The notes below the pieces were generated by a model. The model saw nothing but the letters and a program-made list of their open reading frames with translations, was not told the origin of the DNA and searched no databases. This document shows, piece by piece, positions 49,083-60,129 of a stretch of DNA of 64,000 bases (position 1 is the stretch's first letter; the number at the start of each line of letters is the position of its first letter). The stretch is from Molanna angustata (lineage: Eukaryota > Arthropoda > Insecta > Trichoptera > Molannidae). The stretch covers positions 12,455,061-12,519,060 of the forward strand of contig OY754990.1 of NCBI GenBank assembly GCA_963576475.1, given 5' to 3'. The position numbers and the translations under genes were made by a program.

Positions 49083-49472
49083 AATTCATATTGAGTTTAG
49101 TACATTTTAATTAATGATTCGTATAGAGTTCAGTACATTTTAATTAATGATTCATATAGAGTTTAGTTAATTTTAATTATTGATTGGTATAGAGTTTAGT
49201 AAATTTTAATTAATGATTCGTATAGAGTTTAGTACATTTTAATTAATGATTCGTATAGAGTTTGGTACATTTTAATTAATGATTCGTATAGAGTTTAGTA
49301 CATTTTTATTAATGATACATATAGAGTTTAGTACATTTTAATGAATGGATTCGTATAGATTTTAGTACATTTTAATTAATGATTTGTATAGAGTTTAGTA
49401 CATTTTAATTAATTGTTTCTTATTGAGTTTAGTAAATTTTAATTAATCGATTTGTATAGAGTTTAGTAGTAC
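49083..49472. repeat. ~34-bp tandem repeat, about eleven copies
   Basis: Unit TTTAGTACATTTTAATTAAT plus GATTCGTATAGAG, with scattered substitutions. Confidence 0.92.
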
Positions 49473-49794
49473 ATTGATGAAATTTTCCTATTTATCAAGT
49501 ATAAACGTAGATAAATAATGTTGGTTTTAATCTTCGCTCAGATATTTTGATTGCTTTACTGAGTTCCACCTATCGTCGATTCTTTCATAGTGTCGTGACA
49601 GTTATTACCTATTTTGTACATTAACTATCATGTAGTGAGATTATTATTGTCGTAAATGTAATGACGCACTGACCAAACTGCTTAACTTGACATTTAGATT
49701 AAAAAAAATACATAGTTTATTTACTAGTGTGTTGACTGGCAGAAATTTCCTACGGACAATAGGTCCACCTAATTGTGTAAAAATTTAATTAGTT

Positions 49795-49962
49795 AAGATA
49801 TCTGACTCCCGATCCAAAGGTGTCATGTTCAATTCCCGGTGGAGACAGTTTTTCATTGTGTTTTCAGTCTGATTTGTAAGACGATTAACATTCTATGTCT
49901 CCATAGTGTGGCAACTTACTAACTGTTATTGGGTGCGTATTAAATTGATATTCAACACCCTT
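49795..49962 (+). mobile_element. tRNA-derived SINE, family 3
   Basis: B-box-like GTTCAATTCCCGG, then GTGTTTTCAGTCTGATTTGT and TTATTGGGTGCGTATTAAA. Confidence 0.75.
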
Positions 49963-50619
49963 TAATAGACCACAGTGGCACAGTGATAATATATTTTTTT
50001 GACTTCTGTGTCGATGCCTCGGGTTCCCAAGCAGAAAAGAAATCCGCACGTTTTGGTCCAAAAATACAGGGATAAAATTACAATTTGAAAATAAAATCCA
50101 CCGCGTAGAAGCTCAAGGATCGGTGTGGAGTTTATGGCCACCACTAGGTGCCATCATGTCTCCCTGATTTGTGATGTTTTAAAAACTTAATTCTTGAATA
50201 AATCAAGTACAGTTTGGTCATTGCGAAAATCAATGTTTTTATTTAAGTACCTATATTAATATCTTATTATTTTTCAAAATTATTTTTTTTTGTGCTTTTG
50301 AATTTATGTCTTTATATTGAAATAAATGAATATATATATGTGTAACACAATGAATGAATTGCATGATTTTATTCATATTATTTTATAGTTATATACCTAC
50401 TATCTTATAATTAATTTTTGCTTTAAATTTGTCTATTATTTTATTGTAAATATTTTTCTAATTTTCTGACTTTCGTTTTTGATGTAATTCCATTGTAAAG
50501 GATATTATTAATTACTTAAAGTATCTTTGACCTACGAAAAGGAAAAAATTCAATGTTTGCATATAATATATGCAACTACAAAATATTCCACTTGAAATAA
50601 GTATAAAAGGTCAATTTTT

Positions 50620-50728
50620 AACTTTCTTCCACTTATAAATCAATACACTTGACCACGAAATGGTTAATTCTGTAGATGCTCTTTGTACGAAACATGTCTG
50701 TATATTTATAAGTGGAAGAATGTTATTT
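50620..50728. repeat. Foldback of about 100 bp
   Basis: Ends TTCTTCCACTTATAAAT and ATTTATAAGTGGAAGAA are exact inverted repeats. Possible small MITE. Confidence 0.65.
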
Positions 50729-51429
50729 TAAGTTATTTTAATTGATTATATCATTTATTGTAAAATTCTTGTCAATCTGTCTTTTTTGATTTTTGTGTTA
50801 AAGTGCATAAGACTTGCAAAATCCTTTATTATTAAGTTTTAAACGTGATAAGAGATCTTATGTGACAAAATTTTCTGCATCAGAAATAAGTCTTGTTGTA
50901 TTGAATAGTTAAGTTTATTATGGAAATGATTTTCTTTTTTTTTTCTTTTTTATATCTTCATGTTTAATTTCTTGCAATCTTTCTGTTTCCATACCTCTAT
51001 TTGATATTTCTCATTTAGTTTTCAAATTTATCCATTCCGGCATGATAATTTAAGTAAATAATGTTTATAGTTATATTTTTGGCATGTTTTTACATTAGAA
51101 TCATGTACCTCGTTATTTTTTTTGTCAAAATTATCGTGTGTGTGCTATATTAGGGGCAAATAATAATAATAGTATAGAATACTCTTTAGCCTGCAGTAAA
51201 CGTGACTGCTTTATGTTGACTAATTTGGTCAACATTTTGCTACGAGCATTCAGTAATCATTTGGCCGTATGTGTGATACGTTCTCCTAATAGGTAATTTT
51301 TTTAACTGCTTGCAAAATTATTTACGTAGTCATAACGAGTAGTACTATAGGAACAATGTCTACCAGCAGAGTCATACATATATACATATATTGACACGAG
51401 CCGGCCAATAAAACGGCTTCACTTTTTCA

Positions 51430-51886
51430 GCGAGGTATTGTATGGGAATGTGTATTCTATACTATTATTCTATGTATGGGAATGTGTATTCTATACTATT
51501 ATTCTATGTATGGGAATGTGTATTCTATACTATTATTCTATGTATGGGAATGTGTATTCTATAAGTACTATTATTCTATGTATGGGAATGTGTATTCTAT
51601 AAGTACTATTATTCTATGTATGGGAATGTGTATTCTATAAGTACTATTATTCTATGTATGGGAATGTGTATTCTATAAGTACTATTATTCTATGTATGGG
51701 AATGTGTATTCTATAAGTACTATTATTCTATGTATGGGAATGTGTATTCTATAAGTACTATTATTCTATGTATGGGAATGTGTATTCTATAAGTACTATT
51801 ATTCTATGTATGGGAATGTGTATTCTATAAGTACTATTATTCTATGTATGGGAATGTGTATTCTATAAGTACTATTATTCTATGAT
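51430..51886. repeat. 34/38-bp tandem repeat, about twelve copies
   Basis: The first units are 34 bp (TATGGGAATGTGTATTCTAT, ACTATTATTCTATG). Later ones are 38 bp through insertion of AAGT and are identical to each other. Confidence 0.95.
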
Positions 51887-51904
51887 TAGGGCATATAAAA
51901 TAAT

Positions 51905-52005
51905 ATCATGGATTGATGAGGCGATGAATGCGTGTCAAGATAGATCAATGTGGCATTCGATTCTCTCTACCTACCCCGTGAGGTACTAGGCTTGATGGTA
52001 TGTTT
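51905..52005 (+). mobile_element. RTE-like LINE 3' scrap
   Basis: GATGAGGCGATGAATGCGTG and TTCTCTCTACCTACCCCGTG match the last 100 bases of the element. Confidence 0.75.
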
Positions 52006-52115
52006 GTTATGAAGTTTTAATTGTGATAAATATATAAATTAAGTTTTTTTTTTTTCAAATCCAGCTACCAGATTCGAAGTTGATTATTCTCACTTCAGAT
52101 GTTTGATTTTATATT

Positions 52116-52335
52116 AACACCATAGAAAAGAAATTAGTTAAGTACTATTTTATCTATGGTCTACGCTCGTAAACGCAATGTATTTATTTATGAACTAACT
52201 CAAACAATAACTCCTAGTATTTTGATTAGGTTTTAGAAAAGGAAAGAAAATTTTCTTTTTAAAATACATTGCATTTACATTGAGCTTAGACCACAGATAA
52301 AATTGTACTTAACATCTACCTTCTTGTATGGTGTT
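52116..52335. mobile_element. MITE with ~48-bp inverted ends (AACACCAT family)
   Basis: CACCATAGAAAAGAAATTAG, TATTTTATCTATGGTCTACG and their complements at the right end (AGACCACAGATAAAATTGTA, CTTGTATGGTG). A related copy lies at 60895-61055. Confidence 0.8.
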
Positions 52336-52342
52336 TATACAA

Positions 52343-52515
52343 GACATGTCCCGTCTATCAGTGGATCAAAACCCTCATTATAACCTTATGGAGTTCTATA
52401 ATATCTTAACATATTATAGAATTCAATTAGATAATTATATCCATGATTTGTGTTGTCATGAGGGTTTTGATTCTACCGTTTGACGGGACTTGCCCACCAG
52501 ATGTCAATAATGCAT
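52343..52515. mobile_element. Long-palindrome foldback element
   Basis: Arms CATGTCCCGTCTATCAGTGG, ATCAAAACCCTCAT and the mirrored ATGAGGGTTTTGATTCTACC, GTTTGACGGGACTTGCCC. Related copies at 54985, 57523 and 57854. Confidence 0.85.
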
Positions 52516-52711
52516 TTACTTAAATAATTTTTTACCATTTAGATAATTATCTCATATGAGTTGTATATGTAATATCAAAAGCACCTCAGTTATTAGTTTC
52601 AACCATATTTATATTTCATAATCGAGAAATATTTTTTTACTCTTCAAAATATAAATAATTTTAAGTGTATAAACTATTAATAAATAGTAAAACAATATGC
52701 TATTGTAGTGC

Positions 52712-53195
52712 ACACTTTGATGTATGCCAGTGAAACATGGACGTGGCAAAAGACGCATGAAAGTAGAATAAATGCTGTGGGAATGAGATCACTAAGAAGA
52801 GTATGTAATAGAACGATATATGATAGAATAAAAAATGAGGACATAAGGAGGGAATGCAAGATGAAGAAGAGTATTATAAATAAAATGAAAGTGAATTCCA
52901 TGAGGTGGTTTGGACATATTTAAAGAATGAATGATGAACGACTGACCAAAAAAATATACATGGGTGTAAGAGATGGAGTGAATAGCGGGGTCTGCCCCAG
53001 AAAGGGATGGCATGACCATGTGAATGATATTTTGAAAGAAGGAAACATAAGAAGCTTGAATAATCGACGAACATGTATGAGACGATGCATGGATGTAAAG
53101 AAAGCTAGGAATGTGTGCAAAAACAAAGGAGTATGGCGCTCGGTTCTCTCTGCTTACCCTTTTAGGGATATGGCGTGATGGTATGTATATGTATT
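52712..53195 (+). mobile_element. RTE-like LINE, 5'-truncated copy
   Basis: Frames read LMYASETWTWQKTHESRINA, LRRVCNRTIYDRIKNEDI, then after a stop (RWFGHI, TAA) KIYMGVRDG, KGWHDHVNDILKEGNIRS, SVLSAYPFRDMA. Ends TGATGGTATGTATATG. Confidence 0.88.
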
Positions 53196-53668
53196 TTGTA
53201 TGATCAAATAATAACAAGAATAATTTATTTCAAATGAATAGATGAAGAGATTACTTTTGATATATAGTTTGATTTTTTTCGAAATTGAACTGATCTGTTT
53301 TTGATCCAATACAACTCATTTGGTTTTAATACAAAAACGACCTGCATTTGGTTAATTAGTCTGATGAGGTCAACTTTGAAACCGGTTGCAAAATTAACAA
53401 AAACAAATGTGGTCTGCGTGAATTTTTAAAAAAATAATTTAAATATTATAAAATTAATTACAAATTTCTTAATCATACTTTGATAGAATACGATGATGAA
53501 TGGAGCAAGTATACGGGACTGACGATGAAAAGACGGCACAATTATGTAAATGGTTACTGACGAGAATTGGAATGAAAGAGAGCATTATTTCGTACATTGT
53601 GGTTCACTGTGGAACGTATCTCATTATTATTACAGAATGTACGAGTAATGTGGTTTGTCTTTTTACAG
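53196..53668. other. Intron 6 end
   Basis: No repeat recognised. An open frame from 53500 runs into exon 7, but its part before 53669 is intronic: a proper acceptor is present and family similarity starts exactly there. Confidence 0.6.
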
Positions 53669-53781
53669 AGGCCCTGGTCTGCCTTGGATACAACAGGCAG
53701 GACATTGAAAAGTCGTTAGCGGAGGCCAAGTACGACGACGTTTTCGCCACGTACCTTTTATTAGGAAGAAAAAGCACAGAC
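53669..53781 (+). CDS. par-1: par-1 exon 7: UBA domain
   Basis: Acceptor GTCTTTTTACAG; donor GAC/GTAAGT; phase 1 in, phase 0 out. The split Glu (G/AG) gives RIEALVCLGYNRQDIEKSLA, then the YDDVFATYLLLGRKSTD block, a UBA-like domain (about 641-680) that packs on the kinase domain in MARKs. It follows a 10-kb intron that holds the largest tandem array in the window. Confidence 0.95.
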
Positions 53782-53814
53782 GTAAGTTTATTTTACTATA
53801 CATAATATTCGCTG

Positions 53815-53945
53815 TGAGGCCCTGCCTTAAAATAGTGCATCATCTCTAATATCACTTCGTCTTCGGGTGTCTCGTAAGAGCCGGGTAATGAAAAATACAA
53901 TAGACAACAATAACATCTCATACTTCAGCAGCGAGGTTCGCCGAT
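53815..53945 (+). repeat. Dispersed repeat (same family as 28605)
   Basis: GTCTCGTAAGAGCCGGGTAA, CAGCAGCGAGGTTCGCC as in 28605-28870. Confidence 0.55.
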
Positions 53946-53956
53946 GAAGTGAGGTG

Positions 53957-54056
53957 ACATTGACAGAGCGGTTAGCACACTGGATTGGTAATCCAGTGGT
54001 CGTGAGCTAGAATTCTGCTACGACTGATTTTGTTCACCTATAACACAAGCATTTGT
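53957..54056 (+). mobile_element. tRNA-Thr-like SINE, family 1
   Basis: CAGAGCGGTTAGCACACTGG, then TTGGTAA loop (Thr GGT), then a decayed B-box and CACAAGCATTTGTTA. Confidence 0.75.
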
Positions 54057-54090
54057 TATTTTTATTGACAAACTTTTATTTTATTTTTTT

Positions 54091-54582
54091 TAACATCTCA
54101 ATAGAGACGAAGTAGGGATATTGTAGAAGAACCAGGAACTCTAGGCACCTACAGGGCTTACAATCTGTCATCGGCTGGTTTACGCGATCACTTTATGTGC
54201 TTGCGCAACGTTCACCAAATATGCCTTCTTATTGAGTTTTCTTATCATTGCAATTTTTTGTAAGTTCTATATATTTGAATAGTGTGTAACAATTCACCTG
54301 AAAATAAGGAATTATACTATTGCCATCTATGAAGTAACGGAAAAGCCTTTTTTGTAACGCCATCTATTGAGAAATTAGTTTATTTGTAAATAATGAAAGC
54401 AACAGTCCTTATAAATGAGATGACGGTGTCTCGCACAGATGTCACCCCTGAACTGCATCAGAAATATTATTTAATTTTTGGCTTGTTTACCTACTTGTAC
54501 CAATGTGTATGTAAATCGAATATTTTTTTATTGATTGCATATACGTAAACATTGGATTTTTTTCCTTTCGGGAGTCAAATGA
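54091..54582 (+). mobile_element. Element Y-X, most complete copy of Y
   Basis: Starts ACATCTCAATAGAGACGAAG, contains ATCTGTCATCGGCTGGTTTA and ACAGATGTCACCCCTGAACT, ends in X (GTAAACATTGGATTTTTTTC, GGGAGTCAAAT). No ORF. Confidence 0.75.
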
Positions 54583-54683
54583 TATATCATCCTTACATTA
54601 ATATGCTCCATACTTTAGTCTTGACAAGGAGCTTCCTTAGTACATAGACGTATGGAAATCAAATCTTGTATTATTATTTTCAG

Positions 54684-54786
54684 CCCGAATCTGACGGTTC
54701 AAGGTCGGGTTCGTCTCTCTCGTTGAGGAACATAGCTGGTGTACCGCAGCCCAACGCAGCCAATCAACAGAACTCCACTCCAATCG
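54684..54786 (+). CDS. par-1: par-1 exon 8: spacer start
   Basis: Acceptor TTATTATTTTCAG; donor ATCG/GTGAGT; phase 0 in, phase 1 out. It encodes PESDGSRSGSSLSLRNIAGV, then a polar Asn/Gln-rich stretch. The SDGSRSGSSLSLRN block is a hallmark of insect Par-1 right after the UBA domain. Confidence 0.92.
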
Positions 54787-54939
54787 GTGAGTTGCCACAT
54801 TACAAAAAAAAAACTATATTTCGGTATTGCTGGCAGATCGTATATGTAAACTGTTCATTATATTATTGGACCTCTGCCACATACACGTCATTACAGAACC
54901 AGTTATGTTCCCTAATGCATTTATACAATCAAATATCTT

Positions 54940-55390
54940 GGTCCAACTGTCGATTTGTTCAAGGGAATTTTTTTTCTCTTAACCAGGGGTGCAAGTCTAG
55001 TCAACAGGCGGAAACAAAACCAGCCATGGGGGCAAATCTGGTTCAGCGGCGAAATCAAAACCCTAGTGATTACCCATATCATGGATATAATTATTATATG
55101 GAGTTCTATAATATCTTTAGATGTCATAGAACTCCATATGATAATTATATCCATGATATGGGTGAATATGGGTGGTTTTAAAAAACACCATCTTAGAGGC
55201 TTCGCAGCATATATGATGTATATTATATGGATTAGCTCAGAATTTGGAGTAGAACATTTAGCGTGTGTGTGTCTCCCTCCCTCGTTATAATTTTTGATCT
55301 GCTTAATGCACAGAGCCCAAAATTTGAGAAGATATAGAAAATTTTTCAGTTTGTCTAAGTTCATGAGGTGGACGTCCAATATCCACCATT
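54940..55390. mobile_element. Dispersed repeat D interrupted by a foldback element
   Basis: Repeat D at 54940-54984 and 55191-55345 is split by a foldback (54985-55190: AAACCCTAGTGATTACCCAT, ATGGAGTTCTATAATATCTT and mirror). Intron 8. Confidence 0.75.
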
Positions 55391-55394
55391 TTTA

Positions 55395-55500
55395 TAGTCC
55401 TTCTCCTCTCCTATTTTCTGCGAGTGCTAGAGCAGTTTGCACCACATGATCATCTTGCCTTCTCATTACATATCCATACTGTCTGAGTCTTCCTCTTATA
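55395..55500 (-). pseudogene. LINE C-terminal scrap just upstream of exon 9
   Basis: The minus frame reads IRGRLRQYGYVMRRQDDHVV, QTALALAENRRGEG, the (L)R..GHVMRR motif of LINE C-termini. Ends about 27 bases before the exon 9 boundary. Confidence 0.6.
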
Positions 55501-55527
55501 AATATAATCAATATTGCTATTTTCCAG

Positions 55528-55769
55528 GAGGTACGGGAGCAGCGTCGCCCTCGCACCGCGGCGTCCACCGCTCCATCTCGGCCACGTCGGCCAAGCCGTC
55601 GAGACGAGCCTCTTCGGGTGGCGAGGGGCTCAAGGGGGTGGCGGCCACGGGGGCCGCGGGAGGAGCCACACCGGGAGCGGCACAGCCGGCCGTGGCGGGG
55701 GGAGCGGCCGCCACACAGGGGGCGGCGCAAGCGCAGCCACAACACGGACAGAACAATTTTAAACGTCAG
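55528..55769 (+). CDS. par-1: par-1 exon 9: basic Ser motif and Ala/Gly-rich spacer
   Basis: Acceptor TGCTATTTTCCAG; donor CAG/GTAATA; phase 1 in, phase 0 out. It encodes SPSHRGVHRSISATSAKPSR, then RASSGGEG, and an Ala/Gly/Gln-rich low-complexity run ending NNFKRQ. The RGVHRSIS and SRRASSG motifs are the conserved basic, phosphorylatable part of the insect spacer. The GC-rich coding sequence contrasts with the flanks, and antisense open frames across it are shadows of its composition. Confidence 0.92.
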
Positions 55770-55895
55770 GTAATATTTAATTTACATAATATATTATGTT
55801 CTTTATTGTTATAAATCACTTCAAATAATTTAATTAACATCACAAACAAAATGACAGGGTCAAAAAGACGATGTCATTGATATATTTATATTGAA

Positions 55896-56637
55896 ATGAT
55901 TTTGCCACTCGGGAAGAATGATTGGAGACAGATCTTTAATGAAATTTTGAACAAATTAAATATTCAAGATGGTCATCATAAAATGCAATTAGCGTGTTCA
56001 AAATCTTCACTCATTGTCTCTTTTATTTTTATTGTATCGTTTTGTTCATCACTAATTGTCTCTTTTATTTTTACTGTACCATCTTTGTTCTTCACTAATT
56101 GTCTCTTTTTTTTCTTATTGTATCATCTTTGTTCTTCACTAATTGACTCTTATTTTTATTGTATTGTTTTGTTCATCACTAATTATCTCTTTTATTTTTA
56201 TTGTATCATTTTGTTGTTCTTCACTAATTGTCTCTTTTTTTCTTATTGTATCATCTTTGTTCTTCACTAATTGACTCTTATTTTTATTGTATTGTTTTGT
56301 TCATCATTAATTATCTCTGTTATTTTTATTGTATCATTTTGTTGTTCTTCACTAATTGTGTCTTTTTTTCTTATTGTATCATCTTTGTTCTTCACTAATT
56401 GTCTCTTTTATTTTTATTGTATTGTTTTGTTCATCACTAATTATCTCTTTTATTTTTATTGTATCATTTTGTTGTTCTTCACTAATTGTGTCTTTTTTTT
56501 CTTATTGTATCATCTTTGTTCTTCACTAATTGTCTCTTTTATTTTTATTGTATTGTTTTGTTCATCACTAATTATCTCTTTTATTTTTATTGTATCATTT
56601 TGTTGTTCTTCACTAATTGTATCTTTTAATATTTCAG
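55896..56637 (+). repeat. Pyrimidine-rich higher-order tandem array up to the exon 10 acceptor
   Basis: From about 56000, ~43-bp monomers (TTCACTAATTGTCTCTTTTA, TTTTTATTGTATC) repeat to the acceptor at 56637. The marker TTGTTGTTCTTC recurs at 56211, 56339, 56469 and 56600, a period of 128-131, so groups of three monomers form a higher-order unit. The long hydrophobic frames here are repeat read-through, not proteins. Confidence 0.92.
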
Positions 56638-56740
56638 AATACGATCGATCCGGCGGGCATTAAGGAGAACAGGATCGCCCAGACACAAAATTCACAGAAC
56701 GCTACGAGACCGTCTTCAGCGCAGCCCAAAGTGGAACAAA
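56638..56740 (+). CDS. par-1: par-1 exon 10: NTID spacer exon
   Basis: Acceptor TTTAATATTTCAG; donor CAAA/GTTAGT; phase 0 in, phase 1 out. Following FKRQ, it encodes NTIDPAGIKENRIAQTQNSQ and a Ser/Gln-rich end. FKRQNTID is a conserved junction in insect Par-1. The exon lies directly downstream of a 600-bp pyrimidine-rich tandem array. Confidence 0.9.
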
Positions 56741-57522
56741 GTTAGTATATTATATTATTATGTACATTTCATATATACCAACATATTATATACATACATA
56801 CATCCCAGCACAACTTTTCATATCTCCCAAACACTGATATCATTTTTTTTGTTTTTGTTATTAACTTGTCCACAATTATTGATCAGTGTATCTAAATTTC
56901 AACTTTGTGAAAATACATTTTTTTATTTTGCTCTACTTTTGTATATTCAAAATTTGTAGAGCTCGCCAAACAAAATTATGCGGGTGACTTCTACTGATTT
57001 GAATCAACCAATAAAATCACTTGAGAATTGACGTTGTGGTAGCGCAGCGCCTAGCGACTGCCCCGTCAGATGGATACATACTCCTCCTAGCGTCCAATCA
57101 GCGAGCTTCGATCTTTATGGAATTTGGTACTAAGGGGGTATTTAACTGAACACACAAGCGACGCACTTCAGCGCCAATCTCTCCTATTACATGTTAATTT
57201 CGTTTGTTTATTATTTAGTTTAATTTTATTGTCTGAAAATTTGTAACAATAATATCGTATTTAATATTGTGAGTTATCTTTTATTTTTCTATACTCAATT
57301 ATTTTTTGAACCTGGTATCTTTCATTTTAAGTATCTGAAAGTAGTTTGATCAGTTCAATTTAAATAATGTATTTTTAAATAGATTCTCCGTTTATATGTT
57401 ACAATGTTGTTTAGCACATTACATGTCACTTTGGTCCTGAACTTTGCAACCATGCCGTATATATAACTGTCACCCGCATTCTTTCACTTGTTTAGCTGTA
57501 CACATTTTCAGTAATCAATTCT
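56741..57522. other. Intron 10, first part
   Basis: Nothing recognised; locally less AT-rich at 57035-57130. Confidence 0.4.
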
Positions 57523-57853
57523 GGAGGGGCAAGCCCGGTCAAACGGTGGAATCAAAATCCTCATAATAACCTATATCGTGGATGTAATTATCTAATGGAG
57601 TCCTATGATATTATAGAAATCCATATAGACGGGTCGATAGCAGAGCGGTTAGCGCACTGGATTTGTAATCCAGTGGTCGCGAGTTTGAATCCTGCCGATT
57701 TCGTTCACCTATAGCACAAGCATTTATGCTTAATTTAGGGAATGTTGGAAGATGTATATTATGTACTTGTTTAAAAAGTACATATATATCTTAATATGAT
57801 AATTATATCCACAACATGGGTTATCTTGAGGGTTTTGATTCCACCGTTTGACC
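57523..57853. mobile_element. Foldback element with a SINE in its centre
   Basis: Left arm GGGGCAAGCCCGGTCAAACG, TGGAATCAAAATCCTCATAA; right arm GTTATCTTGAGGGTTTTGAT, TCCACCGTTTGACC. The centre is occupied by a SINE at about 57630-57793. Confidence 0.8.
57630..57793 (+). mobile_element. tRNA-Thr-like SINE, family 1 (nested)
   Basis: AGCAGAGCGGTTAGCGCACT, TTTGTAA loop (Thr TGT), GTCGCGAGTTTGAATCCTG, CACAAGCATTTATGCTTAA. Sits between the two arms of the foldback. Confidence 0.85.
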
Positions 57854-58094
57854 TTGGGGGCAAGTCCCGTCAATCAGTGAATTCTAAACTCTCATGATGA
57901 CTCATATCATGGATATAATTATCTTATGGAGTTGTATAATATATTTTGATATTATAGAACTCCATAAAATATAATTATATCCATAATAATAATAATAATA
58001 ATTTATATAGTGTCGTTTAATAATTCAAGATCATTTCAATGATCTGGGTAATCGTGAGGGCTATGATTCCACCGTTTGACGGGACTTGCCCCCC
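57854..58094. mobile_element. Second foldback element, interrupted by a LINE 3' fragment
   Basis: Left arm GGGGGCAAGTCCCGTCAATC; right arm ACCGTTTGACGGGACTTGCC. A CR1/L2-like LINE 3' end (about 57975-58040, minus) interrupts the right arm. Confidence 0.8.
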
Positions 58095-58423
58095 AGAAGG
58101 AATTTGAAAAAATCATTATTTACTTAAGAGAATGTAAGGGTCATATTTCGAAAGTTATTTGAGAAAAATATAAGAAAAAGTTGAGGTTTTGTAAGTAGTA
58201 TTCTCTCAGTACGGGGCCTTACATTTTTCTCATATAACTCCCGTAATACGACCCTAAGTCTAGGTATTATATGTAACTGTTACAAAGACATATTCATTTT
58301 TTTTTTTAAAAAAGGCTTCCCTTCATCTTCATTGTGTAATGTCATCCTTCTTTATTTTCTTCCATTTGTCATGTTGTCATCTGTTCCTCTGTTAGTGAAT
58401 AGTACTTTTGTATGCTTTTCAAG
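58095..58423. other. Intron 10 end
   Basis: Nothing recognised apart from an A/T run at 58297-58312; possible small inverted repeat around 58138-58255 (AAGGGTCATATTTCGAA and mirror-like TACGACCCTAAG). Confidence 0.4.
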
Positions 58424-58532
58424 GACGAAGGGAATTTATTCCAGTAAGGCGATCGACTGTGAACTATGACAACAAGCAGCCAGGTGTTACGGAGAAACCC
58501 AACAACCCCCAGCTGCTTCAGGAGAACTCCAG
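58424..58532 (+). CDS. par-1: par-1 exon 11: RRST spacer exon
   Basis: Acceptor TGCTTTTCAAG; donor CCAG/GTGAGG; phase 1 in, phase 2 out. It encodes RREFIPVRRSTVNYDNKQ followed by PNNPQLLQENS. The RRST(x)xY motif corresponds in position and type to the atypical PKC target of MARKs, which controls cortical release; this is an inference from the motif only. Confidence 0.9.
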
Positions 58533-58702
58533 GTGAGGAACACTAACTATATCTTATTATGTCTGTCAGGCAGTTAAGTGTCATAAAAACTGACAACTGT
58601 CTGTCTTCGATAAATGGTCGTAATCACTCTGAGTTTGTCTATTAAATACAGTACAATTTCACTAATCCGATACTTAAGGATCACATATGTTTTATAACAT
58701 TT

Positions 58703-59160
58703 TTTTAACATATCAATAGAGACGAAGATGGAATATTGTATGAGATCCAAGAACTCTAGACTGCCAATGTGCATTATATTTGTTTATATCAAGGTGTGCT
58801 TGATGGTGTTTAAGGCTCTGAACGACTTGGCTCCACACTACATACAAGAACTATGTCAAAAGAATGTCCTATCAGGAAGACAACTCTCATTGAGATCATC
58901 GGGATCACAGAGTACCAACTCTTTAAAAGAGTTGGACAGAGTCAATAAAGCGGCTTACTATGATCGCAGTTTCAGTGTGAACGGGCCTTTAAAATGGAAC
59001 AAATTGCCCCCTGATATACGTGGAGCTCAGAGTGTTGACACCTTCAGTAAATTACTTAAGACTGCTTAGTTTAGTAGAGCCAACAAATAAGCCACAGCGC
59101 CCTTGGAGTGATCTTGTATCACTAAACGGCGCTTTATAAATTCTAATTATTATTATGTAC
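58703..59160 (+). mobile_element. CR1/L2-like LINE 3' copy, with element Y scrap at its 5' side
   Basis: From 58787 it encodes VCLMVFKALNDLAPHYIQEL, LSGRQLSLRSSG, YDRSFSVNGPLKWNKLPPDI, RGAQSVDTFSKLLKTA and a stop, then a 3' UTR ending CGGCGCTTTATAAATTCTAA and (ATT)n. This is the intact C-terminal coding end of a CR1/L2-type protein, in frame, so rather young. 58703-58770 matches the start of element Y. Confidence 0.85.
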
Positions 59161-60109
59161 AAAAAGATAAATAAGTAAATATATAACACTGTTATTAAAT
59201 CATAAATCAGATTTAAGAGGATTTTTACTTATATTACATTCCAGTTATTTTAATTTTCCCTTAATCTGACAAGTTGGATTAGTGATGTTGTTCTGTATAG
59301 TGAAACTTAATAATGTAAAACAAATTTACCACTAATTATTACGATGGGTTCTCTTTTTACACGGCCGATATAATCTACGCAACACTGTAAAACATAGTGT
59401 ACTAAAATGAAGAACAAAACATCCGATTCTATAACTTCTTAAGAACGTTTCAGCTTAAATAGGTGCGTTGCTATTCCACTTTGTCCAAGTTGATATTCTA
59501 TAATACTGAAACAGGAATGTTCCTATTTAGAAACGTTCTTACTCCAAGTCAGTCACGAATAAGTCCAACTCCCTATTCTATAACCACATTTTAGTCTAAT
59601 CAACTGTCAAAACGTTCTTAATTTTAGTTCACACCTAATTGGAAGTGTACTAGTTATTTTCACAGCAGTCCGGGATATTTTAATTAAGATGAAAACGGGA
59701 CGCTACGACTCGAAATACTATTGTTTTACTATCCGACATGGTAAATTTAATTTTTTTCACCAAAATAATGCTTTTAAATGCCCATGTTCGTTTCAATATG
59801 GCTGTCAGTTTGTTTTGTTGTGTGGCGCCACCGTCGATACAACTAACGCCTCTAGTGATAGAACACTGAACCTACACTCGTTGCCTAGCAAATGACAGTT
59901 GACTCACCGTTAAGTACTTAATCTGCCAGAAATGTTGAGTTAAATATTTGTCGTTTTAGTGACGTATTTGAGGGAAGATTAGGCCTAAACGGACACTGTG
60001 ATAAGCTATATTTTTGTAAAACTTGAGTTTAAACTGAACTCTTAAACTGAGACTGTAATACCGGCCCATAATGTTTTAATTTTTTTGCATCGTGTTATTT
60101 TAAAAGTGT
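59161..60109. other. Intron 11 segment, possible MITE
   Basis: Between about 59420 and 60060 AGAACGTTTCAGCTTAAATA and GTTTAAACTGAACTCTTAA-like ends hint at a non-autonomous element with CG-containing interior, but inverted ends are not clear. A 68-codon open frame at 59689 has no recognisable domain. Confidence 0.35.
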
Positions 60110-60129
60110 GTAAAAAGGGAGTCCGATGT

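Noticed and set aside
53500..53668. Upstream extension of the UBA exon as coding
   Set aside because: Family similarity starts exactly at 53669 after a strong acceptor, and the phase fits exon 6 only there.
55392..55762. Antisense and second-frame ORFs over exon 9
   Set aside because: Low-complexity Ala/Gly coding sequence keeps other frames open. Only the exon 9 frame carries conserved Par-1 motifs and phase-correct splice sites.
55896..56663. Two hydrophobic frames (124 and 130 codons) as membrane proteins
   Set aside because: They are the T/C-rich intronic tandem array read in one frame. The second even runs into exon 10 in a way that ignores its acceptor.
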